A stretch of DNA of 64,000 bases from a bacterium. Its GTDB lineage: Bacteria; Planctomycetota; Phycisphaerae; Phycisphaerales; SM1A02. How positions within the stretch are numbered: position 1 is the first letter of the stretch; every line of letters begins with the position of its first letter. The stretch covers positions 1 through 64,000 of the forward strand of contig JAPOKA010000002.1 of the NCBI GenBank assembly GCA_029977865.1, read 5' to 3'. The translations under genes were made by a program, and so were the position numbers. Under the pieces are notes generated by a model that searched no databases, was not told the DNA's origin, and was given only the letters and a program-made list of their open reading frames with translations. Positions 1 through 11,411 of this stretch are shown here, in pieces.

Positions 1-35
1 ATGCCGGTGAGAACCTTGGACCGAAGAACCAACTC

Positions 36-1541
36 ATGAGCGCTTCCGCCGACCCACTCCGACCGTTGCCCGCTCGCGACTTCGGATTCTGGGAGGCACG
101 CCACCTGCTCTTCCGCGCCGGCTTCGGCGGAACGCCCGAGCAGGTGCGGGCGATCGAAGGCCTCGGACTTGATGGCGCCGTCGACTATCTGGTCGAGTGG
201 GACGAGATCCCCGAGGCGCCCGTCGAGGGCGACCTCTTCGATCGCGACATCATGCGGCCCCCGAGCGAGTCGGAGCGACGCGAGATCCAACGCGCCCGCC
301 GCGACAACGATCAGGTCTATCTCGATCAGGTGCAGCAGGAACGGCAGGCCCGGCAGCGCGAGGACCGCCAACAGCTCGACGCGCTGCGGAAGTGGTGGAT
401 CACCCGCATGATCGAGACCGGCCGCCCGCTGCAGGAGCGGCTGACCCTCTTCTGGCACGGGCACTTCGCGACCGGCTACCGCGAGATCGAGGACAGCTGG
501 CTGCTCTTCCAGCAGAACCAGTTCTTCCGCCGCCATGCCGCCGGCAGCTTCGCCACCCTCGCCCGCGGGATCGTGCGCGATCCCGCGATGCTCAAGTACC
601 TCAACAACGATCGCAACGTCCGCCGCTCGCCCAACGAGAACCTCGCCCGCGAGCTCATGGAGCTCTTCACCCTCGGCGAGGGCAACGGCTACTCCGAGGA
701 GGACATCAAGCAGGCGGCGCGAGCCCTCACCGGCTACGGCGTCGAGGACAACGAATTCCGCTTCGCGCGGCCGGCGCACGATCCCGCGGCGAAGACCATC
801 CTCGGCCGCACCGGTCCCTTCGACGGCGAGAGCCTCGTCGAACTGCTGCTCGCTCAGCAGGTCTGCAGCGAGTTCATCGCCCTCAAGCTCTACCGCCACT
901 TCGTCAACGACCTGCCCGGTCCGCCGTCGGCCGAAGCGAAGGCCGCGGTCCGCACCCTCGCCGCGTCACTGCGGCGCCACGACTACCAGTTGCGACCGGC
1001 ACTCCGCGAACTCTTCTCCAGCCGGCATTTCTACGCCCCCGAGAACGCCAACGCGGTGGTCAAGGGTCCCTACGACTTGATGGTCAGTTCGATCCGCTCG
1101 CTGCAGCTGCCGGTGCGTCCGCTGAGCGTGCTGCTCTCGGCGGGCGATCTCATGGGGCAGTCGCTCTTCCAGCCTCCCACCGTCAAGGGCTGGCCGGGCG
1201 GTCGAACCTGGATCAACACCAGCACTCTCTTCGTGCGCCAGAATCTCCTGGTCTACCTCGTCACCGGCCGCGCCCCGACCGGACTCGGCGTGGCTGCCGA
1301 CGGCGCCGACTACGACCCACGGGCGCTGACCGACGCACTCGCCGGGGTCGGCGGCACCAGCGACGAAGCCGCGGCGATCGCAGAGCGGCTGCTGCGATTC
1401 TGCCTCGGCGGCGAACCGCGGCCCGAGCGGATCGAGGCGGTGCGCGAACTCGTCGCCGCCACCGGCAACCGCATCGACCACGACCGTACCCTTGCCCTGC
1501 TCTGTCTCATCACCGCAATGCCCGAGTATCAACTCGCCTGA
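36..1541 (+). CDS. DUF1800 family protein
   Basis: The 501-residue protein matches the DUF1800 family, a large uncharacterised family abundant in Planctomycetota. Recognisable pieces are the N-terminal block with LLFRAGFGGTPEQV, a FWHGHF motif in the first third, and NENLARELMELFTLG near residues 199-213. The 3' neighbour is a DUF1501 gene 33 nt downstream, and these two families nearly always occur as a pair, so one transcript is likely. I see no signal peptide at the chosen N-terminus. The reading frame stays open back to the window edge, so the true start could lie upstream; the ATG was chosen because family members usually begin close to the LLxRAGFG block. The biochemical role is unknown. 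Confidence 0.85.
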   Translation: MSASADPLRPLPARDFGFWEARHLLFRAGFGGTPEQVRAIEGLGLDGAVDYLVEWDEIPEAPVEGDLFDRDIMRPPSESERREIQRARRDNDQVYLDQVQQERQARQREDRQQLDALRKWWITRMIETGRPLQERLTLFWHGHFATGYREIEDSWLLFQQNQFFRRHAAGSFATLARGIVRDPAMLKYLNNDRNVRRSPNENLARELMELFTLGEGNGYSEEDIKQAARALTGYGVEDNEFRFARPAHDPAAKTILGRTGPFDGESLVELLLAQQVCSEFIALKLYRHFVNDLPGPPSAEAKAAVRTLAASLRRHDYQLRPALRELFSSRHFYAPENANAVVKGPYDLMVSSIRSLQLPVRPLSVLLSAGDLMGQSLFQPPTVKGWPGGRTWINTSTLFVRQNLLVYLVTGRAPTGLGVAADGADYDPRALTDALAGVGGTSDEAAAIAERLLRFCLGGEPRPERIEAVRELVAATGNRIDHDRTLALLCLITAMPEYQLA

Positions 1542-1574
1542 TCGATCACGACGTTCGTCAGGAGGATCCCCACC

Positions 1575-2900
1575 ATGGCCGGCCGCTTCGACCTCGACAG
1601 CACCCCTGACCTCACCCGAGATCCGCTGCCCTACTCCCGCCGCCGGTTCATCCGCCAAGGCGTGGCGCTCGCGTCGCTCTCGGCGACGGTGCCGTGGTTC
1701 GTGCAGCGTTCCGCCGGAGCCTCGATGCTGCCGGAAGGCTCCCTCGTCGCCGAACGGGCCGGGATCGACGAGGGCCGCGTGCTCGTGGTGGTGCAGCTCG
1801 GTGGCGGCAACGACGGGCTGAACACCGTGGTGCCTTACGGCGCCGACGCCTACTACCGAGCCCGACCGACCCTCGCCATCCCGCGGCCCGGTGCCAACGG
1901 AGGTGCGCTGGCTCTCGATGGCAGCGACGGTCTCGGCCTGCACCCCAACCTCGCGCCCCTCAAGGATCTCTTCGACGAGGGACGCCTCACCATCGTGCAG
2001 GGCGTCGGCTACCCCAACCCCAATCGCAGCCACTTCGCCTCGATGGACATCTGGCACAGCGCCTCGCCAGACGGACCCGGACGCGGCGGTTGGATCGGCC
2101 GCTACTTCGACAACACCTGTTCGGGACGGCCCGAGCCCGAGGCCGGCGTCGCGATCGGGCGCGAAGCGCCGCTGGCGATGATCGGCGACTCCACCAAGCC
2201 GATCACCTTCGAGAGCGAGGAGCTCTTCCGCTGGAGCGGCGAGGATCTTCACCCGCTGCTCGCAGCGAAGTACCAGGAAGTCGCACGCCGCGGCGAACTT
2301 GCGGGCGTTGACGAGGACTCGCAACTGGCCTTCCTGACCCGCACCTCGCTCGACGCGCAGGTGAGCAGCGATCGCATCCGCGCCGCCGTCGCCAAGGAAC
2401 CGCTGGTTCGCTATCCGCAGGGGAATCTCGCACGGCAACTCCAGGTCGTCGCCGCGATGATCCGCGACGGCCTGCGCACCCGGGTGTACTACGTGACCCT
2501 CGGCGGCTTCGACACCCACGCGGGACAGGACCGCAATCACGGCAACCTGCTGCGGCAGGTCGCCGAGTCGCTGCGGGCATTCCAGTCCGATCTCGCTCGG
2601 CAAGGCAACGACGGACGCGTTGTGACCATGGTCTTCAGCGAGTTCGGTCGCCGCGTCAAGCAGAACGCCTCCGGCGGCACCGACCACGGCGCCGCCGCCC
2701 CGATGTTCCTGCTCGGGACCGGGCTGCGGCAGGGCGTGCTCGGCGACCATCCTTCGCTCGAGGACCTCGACGACGGCGATCTCAAGTACCGGGTCGACTT
2801 CCGTTCGATCTACGCAGGGCTGCTCGAGGACTGGCTGCAGGCTCCGGCCGCAGCGGTGGTGGGCGGTTCCTTCCGCAAGGCCCAACTGCTGCGAACCTGA
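1575..2900 (+). CDS. DUF1501 family protein with Tat signal
   Basis: This 441-residue protein belongs to DUF1501, a family with an alkaline-phosphatase-like fold. A twin-arginine signal is visible (S-R-R-R-F-I-R at residues 21-27), followed by a hydrophobic stretch, so export of a folded protein is expected. The start of the mature domain carries the family signature VVVQLGGGNDGLNTVVP, and GGFDTHAGQD and FSEFGRR follow towards the C-terminus. The ATG is preceded by a strong AGGAGG at about 1560. It is the usual partner of the upstream DUF1800 gene, with which it is probably co-transcribed. The substrate and reaction are not established for the family. Confidence 0.88.
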   Translation: MAGRFDLDSTPDLTRDPLPYSRRRFIRQGVALASLSATVPWFVQRSAGASMLPEGSLVAERAGIDEGRVLVVVQLGGGNDGLNTVVPYGADAYYRARPTLAIPRPGANGGALALDGSDGLGLHPNLAPLKDLFDEGRLTIVQGVGYPNPNRSHFASMDIWHSASPDGPGRGGWIGRYFDNTCSGRPEPEAGVAIGREAPLAMIGDSTKPITFESEELFRWSGEDLHPLLAAKYQEVARRGELAGVDEDSQLAFLTRTSLDAQVSSDRIRAAVAKEPLVRYPQGNLARQLQVVAAMIRDGLRTRVYYVTLGGFDTHAGQDRNHGNLLRQVAESLRAFQSDLARQGNDGRVVTMVFSEFGRRVKQNASGGTDHGAAAPMFLLGTGLRQGVLGDHPSLEDLDDGDLKYRVDFRSIYAGLLEDWLQAPAAAVVGGSFRKAQLLRT

Positions 2901-2922
2901 ACCGCCGACAGGGCGAACGGGC

Positions 2923-2928
2923 TAGCAT
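2923..2928 (+). promoter_or_regulatory. -10 box TAGCAT
   Basis: TAGCAT lies 42 nt before the ATG of the metal-binding lipoprotein gene and matches the TANNNT box seen before many genes here. No convincing -35 is visible. Confidence 0.45.
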
Positions 2929-2970
2929 CGCCCGCTGCACGACCTTGTCGAACGAACCGGAGTCCACCGC

Positions 2971-3387
2971 ATGAACCGCCTTGTTCCGCTCGCCGTCACC
3001 CTCCTCGCCGCGCTTGCCGGATGTGAACGAGGCGAGGTCGCGAGCACCGCCCCCGCTGCACCGACCTACTCCGCCGAGGAGATCGCCAACGCCAGGACCG
3101 TGGCCTACCGGGTCGACGGCATGCACTGCGGCGGTTGCGCCGCCGGTGTTGAAGAAAAGCTCGCCGGGCTGAAGGGCGTGGTCGCCTGTTCGGTGGTCTT
3201 CGAGACCAGCACCGCCACCGTCTCGATCGTCGACGCGAGCGTGACTCCCGAGATCGAGTCTGCGATCACCGGGCTCGGATACACCGTGGCTCCCGTCGAT
3301 GCAGCCGCGGAAGAGGCCGCTGCCGAGTCGGACGGCGACGGCGAACCGACGCCGGAAGCACCGGCAAGCGAAGCCGCCGCCACCTGA
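2971..3387 (+). CDS. Lipoprotein with heavy-metal-associated (HMA) domain
   Basis: The 138-residue protein starts with a lipoprotein signal ending in LAALAGC (Cys18), followed by a short linker and an HMA domain of about 65 residues. The metal-binding motif M-H-C-G-G-C is at residues 51-56. HMA domains bind soft metals such as Cu(I), Zn or Hg, usually in P-type ATPases or cytosolic chaperones. Here the lipobox suggests a membrane-anchored, extracytoplasmic form. The C-terminal 25 residues are Ala/Glu/Pro-rich and probably disordered. GGAG 8 nt before the ATG supports the start. No transporter is adjacent; the next gene, nrnA, is convergent and ends 3 nt away. The metal and partner are unknown. 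Confidence 0.8.
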   Translation: MNRLVPLAVTLLAALAGCERGEVASTAPAAPTYSAEEIANARTVAYRVDGMHCGGCAAGVEEKLAGLKGVVACSVVFETSTATVSIVDASVTPEIESAITGLGYTVAPVDAAAEEAAAESDGDGEPTPEAPASEAAAT

Positions 3388-3390
3388 GGC

Positions 3391-4464
3391 TCACTTCGCC
3401 GCGACGATCGCGGCGCGGACCTCCGCCGCGACCTCGGCCAGCGATCCCCGCCGACGGGCTCCCGCGGCGGCGACATGCCCCCCGCCACCGAACTGCGCCG
3501 CGAGTCGATTGACGTCGATCGCAGCGCCGCCGCACTCGGCCTCTCCGGGCGGCAAGGCATCGGCGCCAGCCGATCGGAAGCTCATTCGTACGAGGCCCGC
3601 TTCCGGCTCGGAGAGCAGCACCGCGGCCACCACCCCGGCGACCGCAAGCGGTTCGTTCACCAGGCCTCCGGTGTCGGTGGAGACGCCGCCGGTCTCGCGG
3701 AAGTCCTCGGAGGAGAGGCACATCACCGCCATTCCCTTCGAGGCATCGCCGCGCCACGGCAGCACCTCGAGCGAACTCAGCGCGCGACCGAGCAGGGCGA
3801 GCCGCTGGGGACGGCCCTGCTGCTCGAGCATGGCGTAGAGGCGGTCCTTCTCGACCCCCGACCCGAGCAGGTCCGCAGCCAGCGCGAACTGCCGCGGGCC
3901 CGCCGAAGGGAATCGGAACCACCCGGTGTCGGTGGCGAGGCCGACGAAGATCGCCTCCCCCACGCTGCCGCGTCCCGCGGGTGCGAGGGAAACCTCGAAC
4001 TCCTCGGCGAGCCCCGCGATGATCTCGGTGGTTGCCGCAGCGGAGGTGTCGACGAGGCGCACTGCCGCCAGCGATTCGTCGCCGCGGGCGTGATGGTCGA
4101 TCCCGACGATGCGGTCCCGTCGAGCGGCGAGGGCTTCGGCAAGCGGCTCGACCTGTCCGAAGGTCCCGGTATCGACCACGAGGATGGTGTCGAACTCGTC
4201 GAGTTCGCCGGCATCGAACGGGGCCTTGGGATCAATGGTTCGAATCGGATCATCCGCACCCACCCCTCGTAGTGCAGACTCCACCGGACCGATCAGCCAG
4301 ACCTCGACGTCAGCCCCGAATCGCGCGAGCAGGCGACGCATCGCGAGACACGAGCCGATCGCATCCCCATCTGGCTTGGCATGGGAGAGGGCGACCCCGC
4401 GGCGGCATTGCCGCAGCCGGGCTGCAAGGCCGCTTCGATCGGTGGTGGATCGGTACTCGCTCAC
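3391..4464 (-). CDS. nrnA: DHH-family phosphoesterase (NrnA-like nanoRNase/pAp phosphatase)
   Basis: The 357-residue protein has the DHH-DHHA1 architecture of bifunctional oligoribonuclease/pAp phosphatase. Visible motifs are SHAKPDGDAIGS (Asp32, Asp34, Mn-binding), VVDTG, the DHH triad near residue 125, and the C-terminal GGGGH substrate-binding motif. Known members degrade 2-5 nt RNAs and 3'-phosphoadenosine 5'-phosphate. The GTG start overlaps the stop of ribF in a 4-nt GTGA, so translation is probably coupled. nrnA next to ribF is common in bacteria, usually with rbfA and truB, which are not here. GGHD-type cyclic dinucleotide hydrolases share the fold, so substrate preference is not proven. 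Confidence 0.85.
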   Translation of the reverse strand: MSEYRSTTDRSGLAARLRQCRRGVALSHAKPDGDAIGSCLAMRRLLARFGADVEVWLIGPVESALRGVGADDPIRTIDPKAPFDAGELDEFDTILVVDTGTFGQVEPLAEALAARRDRIVGIDHHARGDESLAAVRLVDTSAAATTEIIAGLAEEFEVSLAPAGRGSVGEAIFVGLATDTGWFRFPSAGPRQFALAADLLGSGVEKDRLYAMLEQQGRPQRLALLGRALSSLEVLPWRGDASKGMAVMCLSSEDFRETGGVSTDTGGLVNEPLAVAGVVAAVLLSEPEAGLVRMSFRSAGADALPPGEAECGGAAIDVNRLAAQFGGGGHVAAAGARRRGSLAEVAAEVRAAIVAAK

Positions 4465-5396
4465 GCAGCCTCCAGACTCGGTTCACGCTCGACCAGTTCC
4501 AGGATTCGATCGACTGCCGCGAGGTCTCGCTGCATTTGCTCGATGAGCGGCTCGACCGCCGGAAAGGCGAGTTGCCCGCGAATCCATCGTTCGACCTGCA
4601 CCCGCAGCGGCCAGCCGTAGTGGTCGAGGGGCAGGTCGATGCCGAGCAGATGCACCTCGCACCGCGGCGGTGTGGGTTCGAAGGTGGGCTTGCAGCCGAC
4701 GCTGATCGCAGCCCGACAACGACGACCGTCGGGCAGGAGGGCGTGGCCCGCGTAGACCCCGTCTCCGGGAAGCAGCAGTCGGCCGTGGTCGAGGTTCGCG
4801 GTCGGGCAGCCGAGCATTCGCCCCTGCCGATCACCGGGCACCACCAGGCCACCCAGTTCGTAGGGTCTCCCGAGGACCACCGATGCGTCGAACACCCGGC
4901 CAAGCCGGAGCAGGCGCCGAACGAGAGAACTCCGCGCAGCGACCCGCGGCCCGGATGGGAGCGAGACCTCGACTTCGGGCACGACCGCAGTGGTGAATCC
5001 GAGCGCCCGTCCCAGTTCGGTCAGGGTGGCGATATCGCCTCCCCGTCCCCTCCCAAAACGGAAGTCCGGTCCTTCGACCACCGCCTCGAAGGCGACCTGC
5101 TCACGGAGCCTCGCCACGAAAGCTGCCGGATCGAGCGCGAGCAGGCCGGGCGAGGTGGGCAGCGTCAGGACCTCGTCGGCACCGGACGCCCGCAGCCGCG
5201 CGGCCTTTTCCTGCCCTTCGCAGAGTCTGGGAAGGGATGTTCCCGGACGCAGCACCTCGGCGGGAAGCGGGTCGAAGGTGACCGCGACCACCTGGCCGCC
5301 GGGTCCGGCGGCATCGGCGACCTGCCTCGCTGCGGACAGAAGCGCCGCATGGCCTCGATGCACACCCTCGAAGTTGCCGATCGAAATCGTGATCAT
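4461..5396 (-). CDS. ribF: Bifunctional riboflavin kinase/FAD synthetase
   Basis: With the chosen start the protein has 311 residues, the normal RibF length. The N-terminal FAD synthetase nucleotidyltransferase domain shows GNFEGVHRGH at residues 7-16, and the C-terminal riboflavin kinase domain shows GCPTANLD and PGDGVYAGHALL. The enzyme makes FMN and then FAD from riboflavin. An in-frame GTG at 5510 would add 38 residues not found in the family, so the ATG at 5396 was chosen. The gene is divergent from the glutamate dehydrogenase gene, and nrnA follows with a 4-nt overlap. Confidence 0.93.
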   Translation of the reverse strand: MITISIGNFEGVHRGHAALLSAARQVADAAGPGGQVVAVTFDPLPAEVLRPGTSLPRLCEGQEKAARLRASGADEVLTLPTSPGLLALDPAAFVARLREQVAFEAVVEGPDFRFGRGRGGDIATLTELGRALGFTTAVVPEVEVSLPSGPRVAARSSLVRRLLRLGRVFDASVVLGRPYELGGLVVPGDRQGRMLGCPTANLDHGRLLLPGDGVYAGHALLPDGRRCRAAISVGCKPTFEPTPPRCEVHLLGIDLPLDHYGWPLRVQVERWIRGQLAFPAVEPLIEQMQRDLAAVDRILELVEREPSLEAA

Positions 5397-5424
5397 GGGT
5401 TTCCGCCCCGGCGGCGAATCGATC

Positions 5425-5430
5425 AGGATA
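5425..5430 (-). promoter_or_regulatory. -10 box TATCCT for ribF-nrnA
   Basis: On the minus strand TATCCT lies 28 nt before the ribF ATG, in the 113-bp divergent gap shared with the glutamate dehydrogenase gene. It matches the TANNNT box found elsewhere in the window. Confidence 0.45.
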
Positions 5431-5509
5431 TCCAAGGTTCCCGATCGACCCGCCTCCTCCGAGCGGCTTCCATAGACCCCTTCGTCGCGTCGAACCGATC
5501 CCCGCACCA

Positions 5510-8467
<2,958 letters not shown>

Positions 8468-8534
8468 GACGAATCCGTCGCGACTGAACGGTGAACCAGG
8501 CCGCCGCCGAGACGCGGCGCATCGGAGCCCGATC

Positions 8535-10277
8535 GTGAACATGCCACCCCTCGTCGTCGGCCTCGCCCTTTCGGCGTCGGCCCTCGTGTCCCCCGCGCTC
8601 GCCGCCCAGGAGTCCTTCGACGTCGGCGATCCCGTGGTCGTCGAGTCGCGGATCGTGGCGGTCACCGTCTATCAGAGCGAAGCGGCGATCACGCGTCGCG
8701 TCGAACTCGACATTCCCGCCGGCCTCAGCGTGGTTCGATTCCTCGATGCTTCCGCGGCAAGCCTCGACCCCGACACCGTGCAGGCGAGGATCTCCGAGGG
8801 TGCGAAGGTGATCGAAGTGGTGGTGCGGGAGGTGCCGGTCGCAGACCCCGAGGCCAAGGGCCGCGCCGGCGAGCTCGACGCCCGCATCGAGGCGATCGCC
8901 CTCGAGATCGCCGCACTCGAAGACGACGTCAAGGTGCTCGAGGGCGAGTGGGTCTTCCTCGACGCCATCGCCGCGAAGGCCGGCGAGCGTGCCGCTGCCG
9001 CGGCGGGCGGCGAGGCCCTCGACCTCGACGAGGTCGCCGAACAGATCCAGTTTCTCGCCGAGCGCCGCACCTCGCTGCTGCTCCGCAAGCGTGAACTGGC
9101 CGCGGTGCTCGTCGAGCGACGCCGCGCCAAGTCGGTCCTCGAGCGCGAGCGGCAGGCGATCGGCAGCCGCGCGGGCTCGAGAATGGTGCAGGACGTGATG
9201 GTCGCCTCGCCCGAGGGCGGAACCGCGACGATCGATCTGCTCTACCGCGTCGGCAACGCCCGTTGGGAGCCGGCCTACCGCATTCGCACCGACGTGGTCG
9301 GGAGCCGCAGCGACATCGAGTACGACGCGCTGGTGACCCAGTCGACCGGCGAGGACTGGACGGAGGTGGCGCTGGAGCTCTCGACCGCCGATCCCTCGGC
9401 GCCGACCGCGCCGCCCTCGATTGATCCGGTCTACCTCGATGTCTTCGTCCCGATCCCCGCTCGCGGTCTGGTCGATGCCGAGAAGTCCACGAAGCTCGGC
9501 GTCGATCGGCTGGCGTTCGAGGCCGGACGTCCGATGGCTCCCGGCGGCTTCGGCGGCGGCGGTGGAGGTACCGGCGGGTTCCTGGGTGACGCCGACTTCG
9601 CGGCGGTGGCCTTCGACAGCGGGCTCGCCGTCGCCTACCGCCTTCCGCGCACGGTCTCGGTGCCAAGCGATGCCGAGCAGACGCAGCGGCTTCGCATCGA
9701 CTCGATCGACGGCAAGCCCAAGCTGGTGTTCGTGAGCCGACCGATCACCGGCGCTCAGACCTCGCTGCGGGCAACCCTCGAGAACACCACCGACCTGGTC
9801 CTGCTTCCCGGCGACGCCTCGATCTTCGTGGCAGGAGACTACGTGGGTGAGACCAGCATTCCCGCGGTGGCCGGTCGGGGCCGCTTCGAGGTCTTCCTCG
9901 GACCGGAGCCTCGGCTCGAGATCGTGAAGCAGCCGACCATCCGCAACACCACCACGACCGGGCTCTTCGGGGGCGGTCGGCAGACCTCGCTCTCGAATCG
10001 CATCGATCTCGAGAATCGCCTGCCCCGGGCGGTGGTGGTCGAGTTGTGGGATCGCCGTCCCGTTTCGCGCAACGAGAAGATCACCGTCACCGTCGCAGAC
10101 CTCAGCCGTCCGCTCGATGCCAACCCGGACTACCTCGAGGACGACGCGCCGCTTGGACTCTTGCGCTGGACCATCGCGCTCGGCGCGGCCGGCACGGTCG
10201 ACGCCAAGGCCTCGGTGAGTTGGACCACCCGCATCGCCCACGCCGCCGACATCGAGATCACGCCGATTCCGGAGTGA
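8535..10277 (+). CDS. MuiA-family protein with DUF4139 domain
   Basis: The 580-residue exported protein resembles the mucoidy inhibitor MuiA family. A signal peptide covers about the first 25 residues and ends after ALAAQ. A DUF4140-like N-terminal domain follows (VTVYQSEAAITRRVEL), then a charged coiled coil of about 110 residues, then a C-terminal DUF4139 beta-rich region beginning around LLYRVGNARWEPAYR. A Gly-rich loop interrupts the DUF4139 part near residue 340. The GTG at 8535 was preferred because GGAG lies 7 nt upstream; an ATG two codons later is the alternative. The function of the family is unknown; a role in envelope or outer-membrane assembly is a guess. Confidence 0.78.
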   Translation: MNMPPLVVGLALSASALVSPALAAQESFDVGDPVVVESRIVAVTVYQSEAAITRRVELDIPAGLSVVRFLDASAASLDPDTVQARISEGAKVIEVVVREVPVADPEAKGRAGELDARIEAIALEIAALEDDVKVLEGEWVFLDAIAAKAGERAAAAAGGEALDLDEVAEQIQFLAERRTSLLLRKRELAAVLVERRRAKSVLERERQAIGSRAGSRMVQDVMVASPEGGTATIDLLYRVGNARWEPAYRIRTDVVGSRSDIEYDALVTQSTGEDWTEVALELSTADPSAPTAPPSIDPVYLDVFVPIPARGLVDAEKSTKLGVDRLAFEAGRPMAPGGFGGGGGGTGGFLGDADFAAVAFDSGLAVAYRLPRTVSVPSDAEQTQRLRIDSIDGKPKLVFVSRPITGAQTSLRATLENTTDLVLLPGDASIFVAGDYVGETSIPAVAGRGRFEVFLGPEPRLEIVKQPTIRNTTTTGLFGGGRQTSLSNRIDLENRLPRAVVVELWDRRPVSRNEKITVTVADLSRPLDANPDYLEDDAPLGLLRWTIALGAAGTVDAKASVSWTTRIAHAADIEITPIPE

Positions 10278-10298
10278 ACCGCGCTCGCCGAGCGTGCA

Positions 10299-11294
10299 TC
10301 AGTGCCACCACGGCGTCGCCGGCGGATCGAACATCATCGCCTCCGAGAGAAACGCCACGGCGCGTTCGAGGCCTTCCTCGATCGACATCATGGCGTCTTC
10401 GTGCTCGATCGAGAGCACGTGGTCGTAGCCGCGCCGGCGAAGCTCGCTGACGAAGGGTCGCCAGAACTCGTGGCCGTGGCCCCAGCCGCAGGTGCGGAAG
10501 CTCCAGGAGCGATGCGCCAGATCGCCGTAGGGTCGCGCGTCGAGATAGCCGTTGAGCGGTCCCTCGATGCTGGAGAGTTCGGTGTCCTTGGCGTGGACAT
10601 GGAAGAGCAGGCCAGCCTCCGCGATCGCCGCCACCGCCTTCACGGGGTCGATGCCCTGCCAGAAGAAGTGCGATGGATCGAAGTTGCAGCCGAGGACCGA
10701 CCGCTTGGCCTTGATGCCCGAGGCCTTCATCGCCCGCTCGGCGAGACGGATGGTGGTGTCGGGGTTGTAGACGCAGAATCCCGGATGCGGCTCCCACGCG
10801 ACCCGCACGCCATGCTGATGGGCCAGCTTCGCCTGCGTGGCCCAGTAGGGAACGAGCACCTTCTCCCATTGGTACTCGAGCACTTCAAGAAACTCGCCAG
10901 GCCATGGGCAGGTGACCCAGTTGGGCTGCTTGTCGCCCTTCGCGCCGCCGGGGCAGCCCGAGAAGGTGATCACGATGTCGGTGCCGAGCTTCGGGGCAAG
11001 CTTGACCGCGGTCTCGAACGCCGCGTGGTGCGGCTTCGCCTTCTTCGGGTCGGGATGCACGGGATTGCCGTGGCAGGAAATCGCCGAGAGCGAGAGCCCG
11101 TGGTCGGCGATCATCGCCTTGATCCGCTGCTGCTCCTTCGCGGAGGCGAGGACCTTGTCTGGCTCGAAGAAGGGCTTGCCCGGATAGGCGCCAACCGGCA
11201 ACTCGATCGCATCGAGCCCGGAATCCACGCAAATGGCCAAGGCTTCCTCAAGGGAACGGCCGGCGAAGAGGGCGGCCATGACGCCGAGTTTCAT
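10299..11294 (-). CDS. Sugar phosphate isomerase/epimerase, TIM barrel
   Basis: The 331-residue protein is a xylose isomerase-like TIM barrel (AP endonuclease family 2 fold). Supporting segments are MKLGVMAALFAGRSLEEAL at the N-terminus, GLDAIELPVG, ISCHGNPVHP, the strand VAWEPHPGF and NFDPSHFFWQG, which carry the Glu, His and Asp residues that normally bind the divalent metal. Such proteins isomerise or epimerise sugars or inositols; the substrate cannot be read from sequence. AGGAG 6 nt before the ATG fixes the start against a longer frame. It is a single gene, convergent with the DUF4139 gene. Confidence 0.85.
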   Translation of the reverse strand: MKLGVMAALFAGRSLEEALAICVDSGLDAIELPVGAYPGKPFFEPDKVLASAKEQQRIKAMIADHGLSLSAISCHGNPVHPDPKKAKPHHAAFETAVKLAPKLGTDIVITFSGCPGGAKGDKQPNWVTCPWPGEFLEVLEYQWEKVLVPYWATQAKLAHQHGVRVAWEPHPGFCVYNPDTTIRLAERAMKASGIKAKRSVLGCNFDPSHFFWQGIDPVKAVAAIAEAGLLFHVHAKDTELSSIEGPLNGYLDARPYGDLAHRSWSFRTCGWGHGHEFWRPFVSELRRRGYDHVLSIEHEDAMMSIEEGLERAVAFLSEAMMFDPPATPWWH

Positions 11295-11322
11295 GGGGGA
11301 TCTCCTGGAGGCGAAGGTGCGG

Positions 11323-11328
11323 ACGATA
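11323..11328 (-). promoter_or_regulatory. -10 box TATCGT
   Basis: On the minus strand TATCGT lies 28 nt before the ATG of the TIM-barrel isomerase gene, upstream of its AGGAG ribosome site. Confidence 0.35.
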
Positions 11329-11411
11329 CCAACGCCGCGGCGGCGATCCGACCGCTCGCGGGAGATCGCTCGTTGCAACCGAAGTCCTCAACGCCGACAA
11401 TCCCAGCTTCG

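Noticed and set aside
966-2885. Long minus-strand frame across the DUF1800/DUF1501 pair
   Set aside because: Antisense shadow spanning two real genes; no signal, motif or ribosome site.
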